NCBI GenBank assembly: GCA_964408185.1
Contig: CAYOYK010000004.1
Span: 1 to 64,000 of the forward strand
DNA from: CAYOYK01 sp964408185
Lineage (GTDB): Bacteria; Bacillota; Clostridia; Christensenellales; Aristaeellaceae
Length of the DNA: 64,000 nucleotides
Direction of reading: 5' to 3'
Shown: piece by piece, positions 31,751-40,682 of the stretch
Layout of the letters: each line of letters opens with the position of its first letter
Numbering within the stretch: the stretch's first letter is position 1
Program-made: the position numbers and the translations under genes
The notes under the pieces: generated by a model
What the model saw: the letters and a program-made list of their open reading frames with translations, nothing else
What the model was told of the DNA's origin: nothing
Databases searched by the model: none

Positions 31751-33253
31751 GTGTCTCGTTTTTTCAAGGTATATCGGATTATTCAGTGGCTTACCCTGCT
31801 TGCCGTCATCCTCCCCTTCTGCATTGCCTCCGTCTACAATCGGCCGATCTTGGATGATGTCTCACACATGTGGCAGCTCAAGCTGCTGCCGGATGCTACC
31901 GACCCGTCGTTCGACTTCATCCGTAAACCTTTTGAATTGACGATGAAGTGGTGGAATTATGGTTCCGGCACCTTCAGCACCGTTTTCGTCTATGGCTTCC
32001 TTTGGTCCGTCATCGGCACAAGATGGGCAAACATCTTCCCTGTTTTGGCCATCATCACATGCGTGCTTGCTTGCTTTCAAGTGACGCGGTGTCTTCGCGC
32101 TTTTCGGCCGGAGATTTCTAAGGATGTGTCCACCTGCGGCGCGTTGCTGCTATCCATCATGTTTCTGCTGCTGCTGCCCGACGCAAACAACGCTATCTTC
32201 TGGGTCTGCGCGTCGTTCTACTCACTGTTCGCTTATATTGTGATATGCCTTTTCAGCAGCCTCATTCGGAAATGCTGGGCCAACAAGCCAAGCGGGGCAA
32301 AAGACTGGTGCTACATCGCAGCTGTCTGTCTCTTTTGCTTCTTCCTTGGCGGCAACGATTCAATCAACTCTACAATATCGGTGGCCGCCTACGCGCTCCT
32401 TGCGATCTGGGTTTTTGTGAAGCGCCTCCCCAAGCGGTATCTTCTCCCTTATCTCTTTCTGCTGGCCGGATATGCGCTGGATGTACTGGCTCCCGGCAAC
32501 AGTGTACGTACTACGCTGTTTGGCGGCTTTGATTTGACAATACCGCCCGCCATCATTTCTTCTTATTTTAACGCTGTCCAGTTTCTCTTCTCCGATGTCC
32601 GCTGCTGGCTCTATCTCCTTCTCTTCCTCCCAATCGTCGTTGAGGTGCGCGGACGCTTTTCGATATCGCTGCGGAGCGCGCTCCTGACAAGCGCTGCCTC
32701 TGTTTCCCTGATCGCCGCCGGCTTTTTCCCAATTCTTTTAACGGCCGGCAAGCGCTACCTGACGGATCGCCATTATGATGCGCTCTTCTTCTATCTTTGT
32801 GTGTTCCTTGTGCTGAACCTGATTGTGTGGTCAAGCTATCTATGGCAGAAGCGCGCCGCGCATCAAGAGAGCGCTCTGCCGTGCGCCCCATCATCGGCAT
32901 CCAAATCGCTGGTCGCTATTCTTGCGACAACGGTAATCCTGCTGGGGTTCCTTAGCGTGCCGAACATTCAGTTTGCGCCGTTTCGCCTCAACTGCAACTT
33001 GGCGCCCGTAAAGGTGGCCAGCCACCTAAAGGCCGGTACGCTGCAGGAGTGGGCCAGCGAATACGATGGCATCGTTTCCCAATTGCGCGCTCATCCGGGC
33101 GAGACAATCTACATCGACTCCTATCCGCAGAACGAGATCCTGTATACACCCTTCTTAACCTTTGATTACGAGACGGGGATTGAGTATCCCTTTGCCCAGT
33201 ATTATGGAAACGAGAAGAGCGTCATCCGTTTTACCTCAGAGCGGACGGAATAG
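31751..33253 (+). CDS. Polytopic membrane protein, DUF6056-like, paralogue 3
   Basis: The 500-residue product reads M(GTG)SRFFKVYRIIQW from GTG 31751, preceded by AAAGGAAG at seven bases. This aligns with the starts of the other three. An ATG directly after the previous stop (31718) would add eleven residues that do not match its relatives. Conserved blocks are SVYNRPILDDVSHM, GSGTFSTV, TRCLRAFRPEISKDVSTC, LLLLPDANNAIFW, GGNDSINST and LDVLAPGNSVR. It is close to paralogues 2 and 4 in the tail (KAGTLQEWASEYDGIV). It is probably co-transcribed with paralogue 2, 33 bases upstream. Confidence 0.75.
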   Translation: MSRFFKVYRIIQWLTLLAVILPFCIASVYNRPILDDVSHMWQLKLLPDATDPSFDFIRKPFELTMKWWNYGSGTFSTVFVYGFLWSVIGTRWANIFPVLAIITCVLACFQVTRCLRAFRPEISKDVSTCGALLLSIMFLLLLPDANNAIFWVCASFYSLFAYIVICLFSSLIRKCWANKPSGAKDWCYIAAVCLFCFFLGGNDSINSTISVAAYALLAIWVFVKRLPKRYLLPYLFLLAGYALDVLAPGNSVRTTLFGGFDLTIPPAIISSYFNAVQFLFSDVRCWLYLLLFLPIVVEVRGRFSISLRSALLTSAASVSLIAAGFFPILLTAGKRYLTDRHYDALFFYLCVFLVLNLIVWSSYLWQKRAAHQESALPCAPSSASKSLVAILATTVILLGFLSVPNIQFAPFRLNCNLAPVKVASHLKAGTLQEWASEYDGIVSQLRAHPGETIYIDSYPQNEILYTPFLTFDYETGIEYPFAQYYGNEKSVIRFTSERTE

Positions 33254-33319
33254 CCGTATCGCGGCTTCATCCATCGGGATTGGTCCCTAATCAGAGCCTG
33301 TATGGGAGACGGTAGATAG

Positions 33320-34819
33320 ATGACACGGTTTTTCAGGGTTTACAAGTTTGTGCTATGGGCCGCATTGCTAATCATTGCGCTGCCTCTCCTTGCGGGAGCA
33401 GTCTACAATCGGCCTTCAGGCGATGACATGGCGCACCTTTGGGAGGTGCGTGCCATGAGCGACCCGCAGCTGGCTACGTTTGATATGCCAGACCGACAGA
33501 TTGAGCGCGCGGTCAGCAACCCCGCAGCCCTGCTCGTGCAATGGTGGAAGCTCTATTCCGGGACCTTCAGCGATGTGCTCTTGTTCTATTGCGTATGGTC
33601 GCTGTTCGGGCCGGGATGGTCGTGCATACTGCCCATGCTGGCGGTCGTTCTGTACGTTGTATCCAGCTTTCAGGCGGTACGCTGTTTGCGGGCGTTCCAG
33701 CCAAAGATGACAAAGGATGTTTCCACCTGCCTATCGCTTCTGCTGGCAATCATGTTCCTGCTGCTGATGCCGGATGAGACCAACTCGTTATACTGGTTTG
33801 CGGGAGCTACTTACTCGATTACGGCAGCGCTGGTGATTTGTGCATTCAGTACGCTGGTACGCAGGTGCTGGTGCGTCAGGTCAGCCTCCCGCGCACGGCA
33901 ATGGTTGGACGTCGGTTTTTTCTGTTTGGCGTTTTTCCTCATCGGCGGAGGCGATTCCATCAACTCCACCATGTCCGTTCTTCTTTACGGGTTTTTCCTG
34001 CTGTGCGTCTTATGGAAGCATCAGCCCAAAAAGTACCTGCTGCCCTTTGTATTCCTTTTGGCGGGATACGCGCTGGCCACGTTGGCTCCGGGAAATTTTG
34101 CAAGGCTTGATCTGCATATGGGGCGCGGCCTTTCTCTCCCCCTCTCGCTGGCAACCTCGTTTGTGAAGGCGCTCCAGTTTGCTTTCTCCGATATCCGCTA
34201 CTGGATTTATCCGGTGCTGTGTCTCCCGGTGCTCTTGGAGGCTGCAAAGCATTTTGCCCCGACGTTTAAGGCCTGTGTGCTGATCAGCCTTGGCTCCGTT
34301 TCTCTCCTTGCAGCCGGGTTTTTCCCCCTGCTGCTGACCGTCGGAGACGTGTACATCACCGATCGGCACTACTGTGTGTTGTTCTTCTACTTATCCGAGC
34401 TCGTGTTTGCAAACCTCCTTGCATGGCTTAGTTATCTTGGGCGGCAACGCGACGGTGCTCTCTCGCAGCAGATAGGATGGAGGCCAAAGCGCATTGCGGC
34501 GGGCCTTGCGGCTACAGCGCTCCTTCTGGGCCTGCTCAGCGTCCCCCACCTCACGCTGAGCCCGTTCAACCTCAACAGCGATCTCGCGTTCATGCGCGTA
34601 ACCAGCCATCTGCGAGCGGGCACATTGCAGGAGTATGCCGAACAGTATGACGAGATCGTGGCGCAAATCCGCGCGCACCCCGATGAAACAGTCGCCGTTC
34701 GCTGGCCGACGCAAAACGATGTGTTCAACTGCATCCGACCGTCCACCGATTCATTGGAAAACCTGTACTTCTCTCAATACTACGGAGGAACATTTGCCCG
34801 CATGTATGCCGGAGAGTAG
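33320..34819 (+). CDS. Polytopic membrane protein, DUF6056-like, paralogue 4
   Basis: The 499-residue product begins MTRFFRVYKFVLW. It keeps AVYNRPSGDDMAHL, YSGTFSDV, AVRCLRAFQPKMTKDVSTC, LLLMPDETNSLYW, GGGDSINST and LATLAPGNFARL. The extracellular loop after the DD motif is longer than in the others (about 15 extra residues before the SGTFS block). Its tail carries AGTLQEYAEQYDEIVAQIRA, like paralogue 3. GGGAGACGG lies upstream. It is followed after 64 bases by the sugar-nucleotide operon, which suggests a functional link. Ends in TAG. Confidence 0.75.
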   Translation: MTRFFRVYKFVLWAALLIIALPLLAGAVYNRPSGDDMAHLWEVRAMSDPQLATFDMPDRQIERAVSNPAALLVQWWKLYSGTFSDVLLFYCVWSLFGPGWSCILPMLAVVLYVVSSFQAVRCLRAFQPKMTKDVSTCLSLLLAIMFLLLMPDETNSLYWFAGATYSITAALVICAFSTLVRRCWCVRSASRARQWLDVGFFCLAFFLIGGGDSINSTMSVLLYGFFLLCVLWKHQPKKYLLPFVFLLAGYALATLAPGNFARLDLHMGRGLSLPLSLATSFVKALQFAFSDIRYWIYPVLCLPVLLEAAKHFAPTFKACVLISLGSVSLLAAGFFPLLLTVGDVYITDRHYCVLFFYLSELVFANLLAWLSYLGRQRDGALSQQIGWRPKRIAAGLAATALLLGLLSVPHLTLSPFNLNSDLAFMRVTSHLRAGTLQEYAEQYDEIVAQIRAHPDETVAVRWPTQNDVFNCIRPSTDSLENLYFSQYYGGTFARMYAGE

Positions 34820-34883
34820 CCCCCGAAGCATCTCCCTCAGCCACAAGCCCACAGAGAAGAACTGAAGAAAAGAGGTTCCCATC

Positions 34884-36092
34884 ATGAAAATCAACTTCTT
34901 CGACCTGCACCGTCAATACGAGGCCCTCAAGTCCGAGCTGGAGCCCGCCGTACTGGAATGTCTGGCTAGCTGCAATTTTATCGAAGGCCCCAAGGTGAAG
35001 GAGCTGGAGAGCGCCATGTGCGATTTCCTTCAGGTGGGCTACGCCATCACCAGCGGCAACGGCACGGATTCGCTCAAGCTGGCCCTGCGCGCCGTTGGGG
35101 TGAAGCCCGGCGACGAGGTCATCACCACGCCGTTCACGTTCTTCGCTACGGCGGAGGCCATCGCGGCCGTCGGGGCTGTGCCTGTGTTTGTGGATGTAAA
35201 GGCGGACGACTACAACCTCGACCCGGAGAAGATCGAGGCCGCCATCACCCCCAAGACGCGCGCCATCCTGCCCGTGCACATTTTCGGCTCCCCCGCCGAT
35301 ATGGACGCGATCTGCGCCGTCGCCAAAAAGCACGGGCTCAAGGTCGTGGACGACGCGTGCCAAGCCATCGGCGCGCGCTACCGGGGCAAGCCCGTCGGCA
35401 CGCTGGCGGATGCGACCTGCTTTTCGTTTTATCCTACCAAGAACCTTGGCGCTTACGGCGACGGCGGCATGGTGACCACCAACGACGAAACCGTGGCCAG
35501 CACCTGCCGCGCGCTCAAGGCGCACGGCGCGGGCAAGCTGGGCGCAAAGGCCTACGCGCGCCTGAACAACACGCCCTTTGAGGACGTCCCGCAGGCGGAG
35601 GGCGCGCAGTCGCCGCTGTACGATCCGTACAAATACTACAACTACATCATCGCGGAGAATTCCCGCTTGGACAGCCTGCAGGCGGCGGTGCTGCTTGTCA
35701 AGCTCCGGCATTTGGACGAGCTGAACCGCAAGCGCGCCGCCATCGCCAAGAAGTACATCGCCGCGCTGGCGGATACGCCCCTCGCGCTGCCCCATCCCGT
35801 GGAGGGCGACAGCCTGCACTGCTGGCATCAGTTTGCCGTGATGTCCGACGAGAAAAACAAGCTGACCGCATATCTGGGCGCGCATGAGATCGGCACCGGC
35901 GCGTTCTACCCGGTGCCGCTGCACCTGCAAAAGGCGTTCCAGCAGCTCGGCTATCAGGAGGGCAGCCTGCCCGTGGCCGAAAGCCTGTGCAAACGCTCCG
36001 TCTGCCTGCCCATCTTCCCGGAGCTGACCGACGCGGAGATCGGCCACATTACCGATACCATCCGCGCCTTCTATGAGGAAGCCGCCAAATGA
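34884..36092 (+). CDS. DegT/DnrJ/EryC1/StrS aminotransferase (WbpE-like)
   Basis: This 402-residue PLP enzyme of the sugar aminotransferase family has GNGTDSLKLALRA at the cofactor site and VDDACQAIGARYRGKPVG. The PLP lysine is in FYPTKNLGAYGDGGM. With the next two genes it makes the trio oxidoreductase, aminotransferase, N-acetyltransferase. That trio is known from the WbpB/WbpE/WbpD route to 3-acetamido UDP-sugars. A 3-ketosugar 3-aminotransferase role is the best guess. An AAAAGAGGTT site precedes the ATG, and the stop overlaps the next start (ATGA). Confidence 0.9.
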   Translation: MKINFFDLHRQYEALKSELEPAVLECLASCNFIEGPKVKELESAMCDFLQVGYAITSGNGTDSLKLALRAVGVKPGDEVITTPFTFFATAEAIAAVGAVPVFVDVKADDYNLDPEKIEAAITPKTRAILPVHIFGSPADMDAICAVAKKHGLKVVDDACQAIGARYRGKPVGTLADATCFSFYPTKNLGAYGDGGMVTTNDETVASTCRALKAHGAGKLGAKAYARLNNTPFEDVPQAEGAQSPLYDPYKYYNYIIAENSRLDSLQAAVLLVKLRHLDELNRKRAAIAKKYIAALADTPLALPHPVEGDSLHCWHQFAVMSDEKNKLTAYLGAHEIGTGAFYPVPLHLQKAFQQLGYQEGSLPVAESLCKRSVCLPIFPELTDAEIGHITDTIRAFYEEAAK

Positions 36093-36631
36093 GAGAGAAC
36101 GTGTACATCGATCCCACCGCGCATGTATCCGACAAGGCCGATATCGGCAGCGGAACCAAGGTGTGGATCAACAGCCAGATCCGAGAAGATACGGTGATCG
36201 GCGAGAACTGCATCCTCAGCAAGGATACGTATATCGACTTCAGCGTGCGCATCGGCAGCCGCGTCAAAATTCAAAACGGCGTGAGCGTCTACCATGGCGT
36301 GACCATCGAGGACGATGTGTTCGTCGGCCCAAACGTCGCCTTTACCAACGATTTCTACCCGCGCGCGTTCAACGGCGATTTTGACGTGCGGCCCACGCGC
36401 GTCTGCCGGGGCGCGTCCATCGGCGCAAACGCCACCATCGTCTGCGGGCACACGCTGGGCGAGTATTGCTTGGTCGGCTCCGGCAGCGTGGTCACGCACG
36501 ACGTGCCGCCCTATTGCCTCGCCGTGGGCAACCCGGCCCGCGTAATCGGCGCGGTGTGCAAGTGCGGCCAGCCCGTGAGCCATCCCGGCGACCCATGCGA
36601 ACGCTGCCAAAGCAAAAAGGAGAGCCTATGA
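36089..36631 (+). CDS. Hexapeptide-repeat sugar N-acetyltransferase (WbpD-like)
   Basis: The 180-residue protein is a left-handed beta-helix with many [LIV]-G-x-x repeats (DKADIGSGTKVWINSQIRED, and GVTIEDDVFVGPNVAFTND). It also has the ATIVCGHTLGEYCLVGSGSVV face used by acetyl-CoA enzymes, and RPTRVCRGASIGANATI with the usual WbpD/QdtC spacing. The C-terminus ends in a small zinc-ribbon-like CKCGQP...CERC. ATG overlaps the aminotransferase stop (ATGA), and its own stop overlaps the next gene in the same way. The acceptor is probably the 3-amino group made by its neighbour. Confidence 0.9.
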   Translation: MRENVYIDPTAHVSDKADIGSGTKVWINSQIREDTVIGENCILSKDTYIDFSVRIGSRVKIQNGVSVYHGVTIEDDVFVGPNVAFTNDFYPRAFNGDFDVRPTRVCRGASIGANATIVCGHTLGEYCLVGSGSVVTHDVPPYCLAVGNPARVIGAVCKCGQPVSHPGDPCERCQSKKESL

Positions 36632-37647
36632 ATACTGCGTTGATCGGCTACGGCTACTGGGGCCCCAACATTGCCCGCAACCTGAAGGCCAGCCCAAAGA
36701 CGACACTGTGCGCCATCTGCGACGCAAGCCCCGCGATGCTCGCAAAGGCGCGCGCCCTTTACGGTGACGAGGTGCGGTACACGACAGATTACCATACCAT
36801 TCTGGACGATCCGTCCATCGAGGCCGTCGCGGTCGCTCTGCGGCACGACGTCGCTTTCCCCATCGCGCAGGAGGTCATGCGCACGGGCAAGCATCTGTTC
36901 ATCGAAAAGCCGATGGCCACGGCCGAGGCCGACGTGCGCCTGCTGGGCGAAATCAGCGAGCGGATGGGCGTGGTGCTGCATACCGACCACATATTGGTGT
37001 TCAACCCGTGCATCCGCTATGTCAAGCGCATGATCGACAGCGGCGAGCTGGGCGAGCTGCTCTATTTTGACTCCTCGCGCGTCAATTTGGGCCCGCACAT
37101 CAAAAACGATATCAACGCCATGTGGGACTTGGCCGTGCATGACCTTGCCGTGCTGGATTATCTGTGCGACGGCCAGCCCGTGGCGCAGGTGAGCGCGGTC
37201 GGCATGAGCCATTACAGCCAGTGCGAGGAGCTCACCTACCTGACGCTGCGCTATGAGAGCGGGCTGGTGGGCTTTCTCAAGTCCAGCTGGATATCGCCCC
37301 TCAAGGAGCGCATGATGGTCATTGGCGGCACCAAGAAGATGGTGGTCTTTGACGACCTGCGCACCGACGAAAAGCTGATGATCTACGACAAGGGCGTCGA
37401 GCTGCCCGACGACTTTACCGAGTACGGCCGCTACGAGGCCAAGGTGCGTATGGGCGACCTGCTTTTGCCCTACATTCCGGCGGAGGACTCGCTGCGCAAC
37501 AGCATTGAGCACTTTGCGGACTGCGTCGCCGAGGGGCGGCAGAGCGTCACGGGCTATCAGCAGGCAGCGCGCGTCATCGGCGTGCTGGAGCGCGCCGACG
37601 CGCAGCTTCGCGCCGTTCGCGCAGCGGGGGAGGAGGCCAAGGCATGA
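36628..37647 (+). CDS. Gfo/Idh/MocA oxidoreductase (WbpB-like)
   Basis: The 339-residue NAD(P)-dependent sugar oxidoreductase begins MNTALIGYGYWGPNIARNL (Rossmann GxGxxG). It has the catalytic EKPMATAEADV motif and HTDHILVFNPCIRYVKRMID, then SRVNLGPHIKNDINAMWDLA with the conserved HDLAVLDYL. These match the WbpB group, which oxidises C3 of UDP-GlcNAc-type sugars before transamination. ATG 36628 overlaps the acetyltransferase stop; AAAAAGGAGAG lies upstream. Confidence 0.9.
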   Translation: MNTALIGYGYWGPNIARNLKASPKTTLCAICDASPAMLAKARALYGDEVRYTTDYHTILDDPSIEAVAVALRHDVAFPIAQEVMRTGKHLFIEKPMATAEADVRLLGEISERMGVVLHTDHILVFNPCIRYVKRMIDSGELGELLYFDSSRVNLGPHIKNDINAMWDLAVHDLAVLDYLCDGQPVAQVSAVGMSHYSQCEELTYLTLRYESGLVGFLKSSWISPLKERMMVIGGTKKMVVFDDLRTDEKLMIYDKGVELPDDFTEYGRYEAKVRMGDLLLPYIPAEDSLRNSIEHFADCVAEGRQSVTGYQQAARVIGVLERADAQLRAVRAAGEEAKA

Positions 37648-38603
37648 GACCGACATTGAAGGGCAGCCGTATTCTGATTACCGGAGGGGCCGGGTTTATC
37701 GGCAGCCATCTGACTGATCGTCTGCTGGACGAGGGCGCGGAGCAGGTGGTCGTGATGGACAACATGTTCCTCGGCCGCGAAAGCAACCTTGCCGACGCGA
37801 CGCGGCGCGGCGCGGTGCTGTACAAGGACGACGCGGAGTTTAGCGAGTCCGTGGAATATCTGCTGCGCGAGCACCGGATCGACGTGGTTTTCAACTTGGC
37901 CACAAAGGCGCTCAACTACTCGTTTATCAACCCCAAGGAGGCCTTTACCACCAATGTAACGGTCATTGCCAACCTGCTGGAGCTCCAGCGCAAGGGGCTG
38001 TTCCGGACGCTGTGCCATTTTTCCAGCTCGGAGGTCTATGGCACGGCGCTGTACGAGCCGATGGACGAAAAGCACCCCTACAACCCGACCACCACCTACG
38101 CGGGCGGCAAGGCGGCGGCGGACGTAATGCTGAAAACTTACGTGAACATGTTCGGGGTGGACGCGTTTATCATCCGGCCGTTCAACAACTACGGCCCGCG
38201 GCAGAACTGGGAGGGGCCGCTGGCGGGCATTATCCCGGCCACCGCGCGGCGCATAAGGAACGGCGAGCCGCCCGTGCTGTGCGGCGAGGGCACGCAGTGC
38301 CGCGATTTTATCTACGTCAAGGATACCGTGGACGCGGTGGTCAAGCTCTTTGGCGTGATGCCCTCCGGCGACGAGGTGAACGTATCGGCGGGCAACAAGC
38401 GCAGCATGAAGGAGCTTCTCACCCAGATATGCGAGCTCATGGGCTACACGGGCGAGATTGCGCGCTTGCCGCGACGCGGCGCGGATGTGGAGTGCCACAA
38501 CGCCACCAACCAAAAGCTGCTGGGACTGATCGACTTTCAGCCGACTCCGTTTGCGCAGGGACTTGCGGAGACGCTCGACTGGTATAAGGAGCGCTTGGGA
38601 TGA
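37644..38603 (+). CDS. NAD-dependent epimerase/dehydratase (extended SDR)
   Basis: This 319-residue extended SDR has the Rossmann motif ITGGAGFIGSHLTDRL and active-site HFSSSEVYGTA with Y-x3-K in TYAGGKAAAD. Sugar-binding NNYGPRQNWEGPLAGIIP and RDFIYVKDTVDAV are also present. It could be a nucleotide-sugar 4,6-dehydratase or 4-epimerase; the SSE rather than TDE triad does not settle this. It pairs naturally with the following aminotransferase, to which it is coupled by ATGA. Confidence 0.88.
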   Translation: MRPTLKGSRILITGGAGFIGSHLTDRLLDEGAEQVVVMDNMFLGRESNLADATRRGAVLYKDDAEFSESVEYLLREHRIDVVFNLATKALNYSFINPKEAFTTNVTVIANLLELQRKGLFRTLCHFSSSEVYGTALYEPMDEKHPYNPTTTYAGGKAAADVMLKTYVNMFGVDAFIIRPFNNYGPRQNWEGPLAGIIPATARRIRNGEPPVLCGEGTQCRDFIYVKDTVDAVVKLFGVMPSGDEVNVSAGNKRSMKELLTQICELMGYTGEIARLPRRGADVECHNATNQKLLGLIDFQPTPFAQGLAETLDWYKERLG

Positions 38604-39685
38604 TTCGACTCATTAAGCCGTACCTGTCCTTCGATGAGATGAAGGGCGATTTTGCGGAGATCCTAGACGGCGGCATCCTCACCAAGGGACGCTTTTCCAA
38701 GCTGCTGCCGCAAAAGGTCTGCGAGTACACCGGCGCGAAGCACGCCTTCCTCACCACCTCCGCCACCACCGCGCTGACCATGTGCCTGCGCCTGATCGGC
38801 GCCGGACCGGGCGACGAGGTCATCGTATCGGACTTCTCATTCCCGGCCTCCGTGAACGTGATCGAGGACGTGGGCGCGACGCCCGTGTTCGCGGACGTAT
38901 CGCGCGAAACCTTTAACGCGACGGCCGAAACCATCGCGGAGCTTATTACGGCGCGCACCAAGGCGCTCATCTTCGTGGACGGGCTGGGCAATCCCTCCGG
39001 CACGGATCAGATCGCCGCGCTATGCCGCGAGAAGGGCGTTGTGATGATCGAGGACGCGGCCTGCGCCATCGGCAGCAGCGTCAACGGGCGCAAGACCGGC
39101 AACATTGCCGACCTGACCTGCTTCAGCCTGCACCCGCGCAAGCTGATTACCGGCGGCGAGGGCGGCATTATCACCACCAACAGCGACGCATATGCCGACG
39201 AGCTGCGCTACAAGCTCAACCACGGGCAGGACGCAAGCAGCGGCGCGTTTATCGACTACGGCTACAACTACCGCATGCCGGAGCTCAACTGCGCCATGGT
39301 CTGCCGCCAGCTGGACAAGCTGGACGACATCGTGGCCGACCGCATCCGGCAGCAGGCCGCCTATGCCGAGGGACTCGCGCCGCTTGGCTTCATCGCCCAG
39401 CGCCACGACGCAAACGCCGTGCACAACATGCAGAGCATCGTGTTCCGCCTGCCGGACGGCATGGATCAGGACGCGCTGTTCGGCCATCTGCGCGCGCACG
39501 ACATCGAGTGCATTTTCGGCACCTACTGCCTGAGCGAGTGCGCCTACTACCAGAACAAGTACCACAGCATACAGCCCAACGCACAGTACCTGATGCACCA
39601 TACCATCACGCTGCCCTGCTATGCGGGCGTGCCCGTTGCCGACGTGGTCGCCTGCATCGCGGAGTACTGCGCAGAACAAGCCTAA
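38600..39685 (+). CDS. DegT-family aminotransferase, perosamine synthetase-like
   Basis: The 361-residue product is a second sugar aminotransferase and differs from the one at 34884. Its PLP-lysine block is SLHPRKLITGGEGGIITTN, close to the S-F-H-P-R-K-x-I-T-T-G-E-G-G pattern of C4 aminotransferases such as perosamine synthetase and PseC. GYNYRMPELNCAMVCRQLDKLD follows. Together with the upstream SDR it may make a 4-amino-4,6-dideoxy sugar. The start overlaps the SDR stop (ATGA). Confidence 0.9.
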   Translation: MIRLIKPYLSFDEMKGDFAEILDGGILTKGRFSKLLPQKVCEYTGAKHAFLTTSATTALTMCLRLIGAGPGDEVIVSDFSFPASVNVIEDVGATPVFADVSRETFNATAETIAELITARTKALIFVDGLGNPSGTDQIAALCREKGVVMIEDAACAIGSSVNGRKTGNIADLTCFSLHPRKLITGGEGGIITTNSDAYADELRYKLNHGQDASSGAFIDYGYNYRMPELNCAMVCRQLDKLDDIVADRIRQQAAYAEGLAPLGFIAQRHDANAVHNMQSIVFRLPDGMDQDALFGHLRAHDIECIFGTYCLSECAYYQNKYHSIQPNAQYLMHHTITLPCYAGVPVADVVACIAEYCAEQA

Positions 39686-39701
39686 CGACCGGGAGGTGCG
39701 C

Positions 39702-40682
39702 ATGACGCCCGATATCTCCATTATCATTCCCGCCTTTAACGAGGAAGCCATCGCCCAGACGACGGTGGAAACGCTCGACGCGTATCTGGCAAGCCAGAGC
39801 TTCTCGGCCGAGGTGCTGTTTGTGGACGACGGCTCGCAGGATCAAACCGTCGCCATCGTTGAGCAAACGCCCATGCCGCACGCATGCAAGCGGATCGTCA
39901 AGCTGTCGCGCAACTTTGGCTCTCACGCGGCCATCCGCGCGGGCCTTTATCACGCCAAGGCAGACCGCTGCGCGCTGTACTACATGGACATGGCGGAGAG
40001 CCCGGATATCCTCAAGGCGTTCTACGAGAAGCTGCAGGAGGGCTACGAGGTGGTGGGCAGCCAGCGCGTCGGCTACAAGCCCAGCCGTGGCAGCCGCATC
40101 TATTCGTGGCTGCAAAAAAAGTATATCTGTCCGGCGTACCCGGAGGACGGCATTTCCAGCTTCGCGCTCGGCAAGCACGCCAAGCGTGCGCTGAACGAGA
40201 ACATTGAGAGCGACAGCTCCGTATTCCTGCAAATCTACACCATGGGCTTCCGCAAATGCCTGATCCAGAGCCGGATCCAGGAGCGCGAAAAGGGCGTAAG
40301 CAAATGGACGTTCCGCAAAAAGGTGACGCTGCTGGTGGACAGCTTTTGCAGCTTTTCCCACGCGCCGCTTCACCTGATTACCGGGGTCGGCTTTGTGTTT
40401 GCGCTGGCCGGCTTTCTGTACGCGCTGGGGCTCTCCGTGGCCAAGCTGTTCCGGCTGGCGGAGTTTGAGCTTGGCTTCCCCATGCTGATCTCCGTGCTGC
40501 TGCTGGGCTTCGGCCTGACCAACGTCGCCTTGGGCGTGATCTCGGAGTACCTTGTGCGCACGCTGGACGCATCCCGGCGGCGGCCCGCGTTTATCGTGGA
40601 GAGCGTCATCGACGACGATGGAAAGCCCGAAGAACTGAATCAAGGCTGTGCCAAGTCAACGCCGGCAAAGGAGGCTGTATGA
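39702..40682 (+). CDS. GT2 glycosyltransferase, DPM1/GtrB-like, with two C-terminal membrane helices
   Basis: The 326-residue family-2 glycosyltransferase starts DISIIIPAFNEEAIAQTTVE, with VLFVDDGSQDQT and KLSRNFGSHAAIRAGLYHAK. The site that is normally DADLQDPPE reads MDMAESPDIL here, so the DxD motif is altered. Two hydrophobic segments lie at about residues 230-250 and 262-285. Such proteins usually charge undecaprenyl phosphate with a sugar, which a GT-C membrane protein then uses. That fits the four polytopic proteins upstream. GGGAGG precedes ATG 39702, and the stop overlaps the next gene. Confidence 0.88.
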   Translation: MTPDISIIIPAFNEEAIAQTTVETLDAYLASQSFSAEVLFVDDGSQDQTVAIVEQTPMPHACKRIVKLSRNFGSHAAIRAGLYHAKADRCALYYMDMAESPDILKAFYEKLQEGYEVVGSQRVGYKPSRGSRIYSWLQKKYICPAYPEDGISSFALGKHAKRALNENIESDSSVFLQIYTMGFRKCLIQSRIQEREKGVSKWTFRKKVTLLVDSFCSFSHAPLHLITGVGFVFALAGFLYALGLSVAKLFRLAEFELGFPMLISVLLLGFGLTNVALGVISEYLVRTLDASRRRPAFIVESVIDDDGKPEELNQGCAKSTPAKEAV

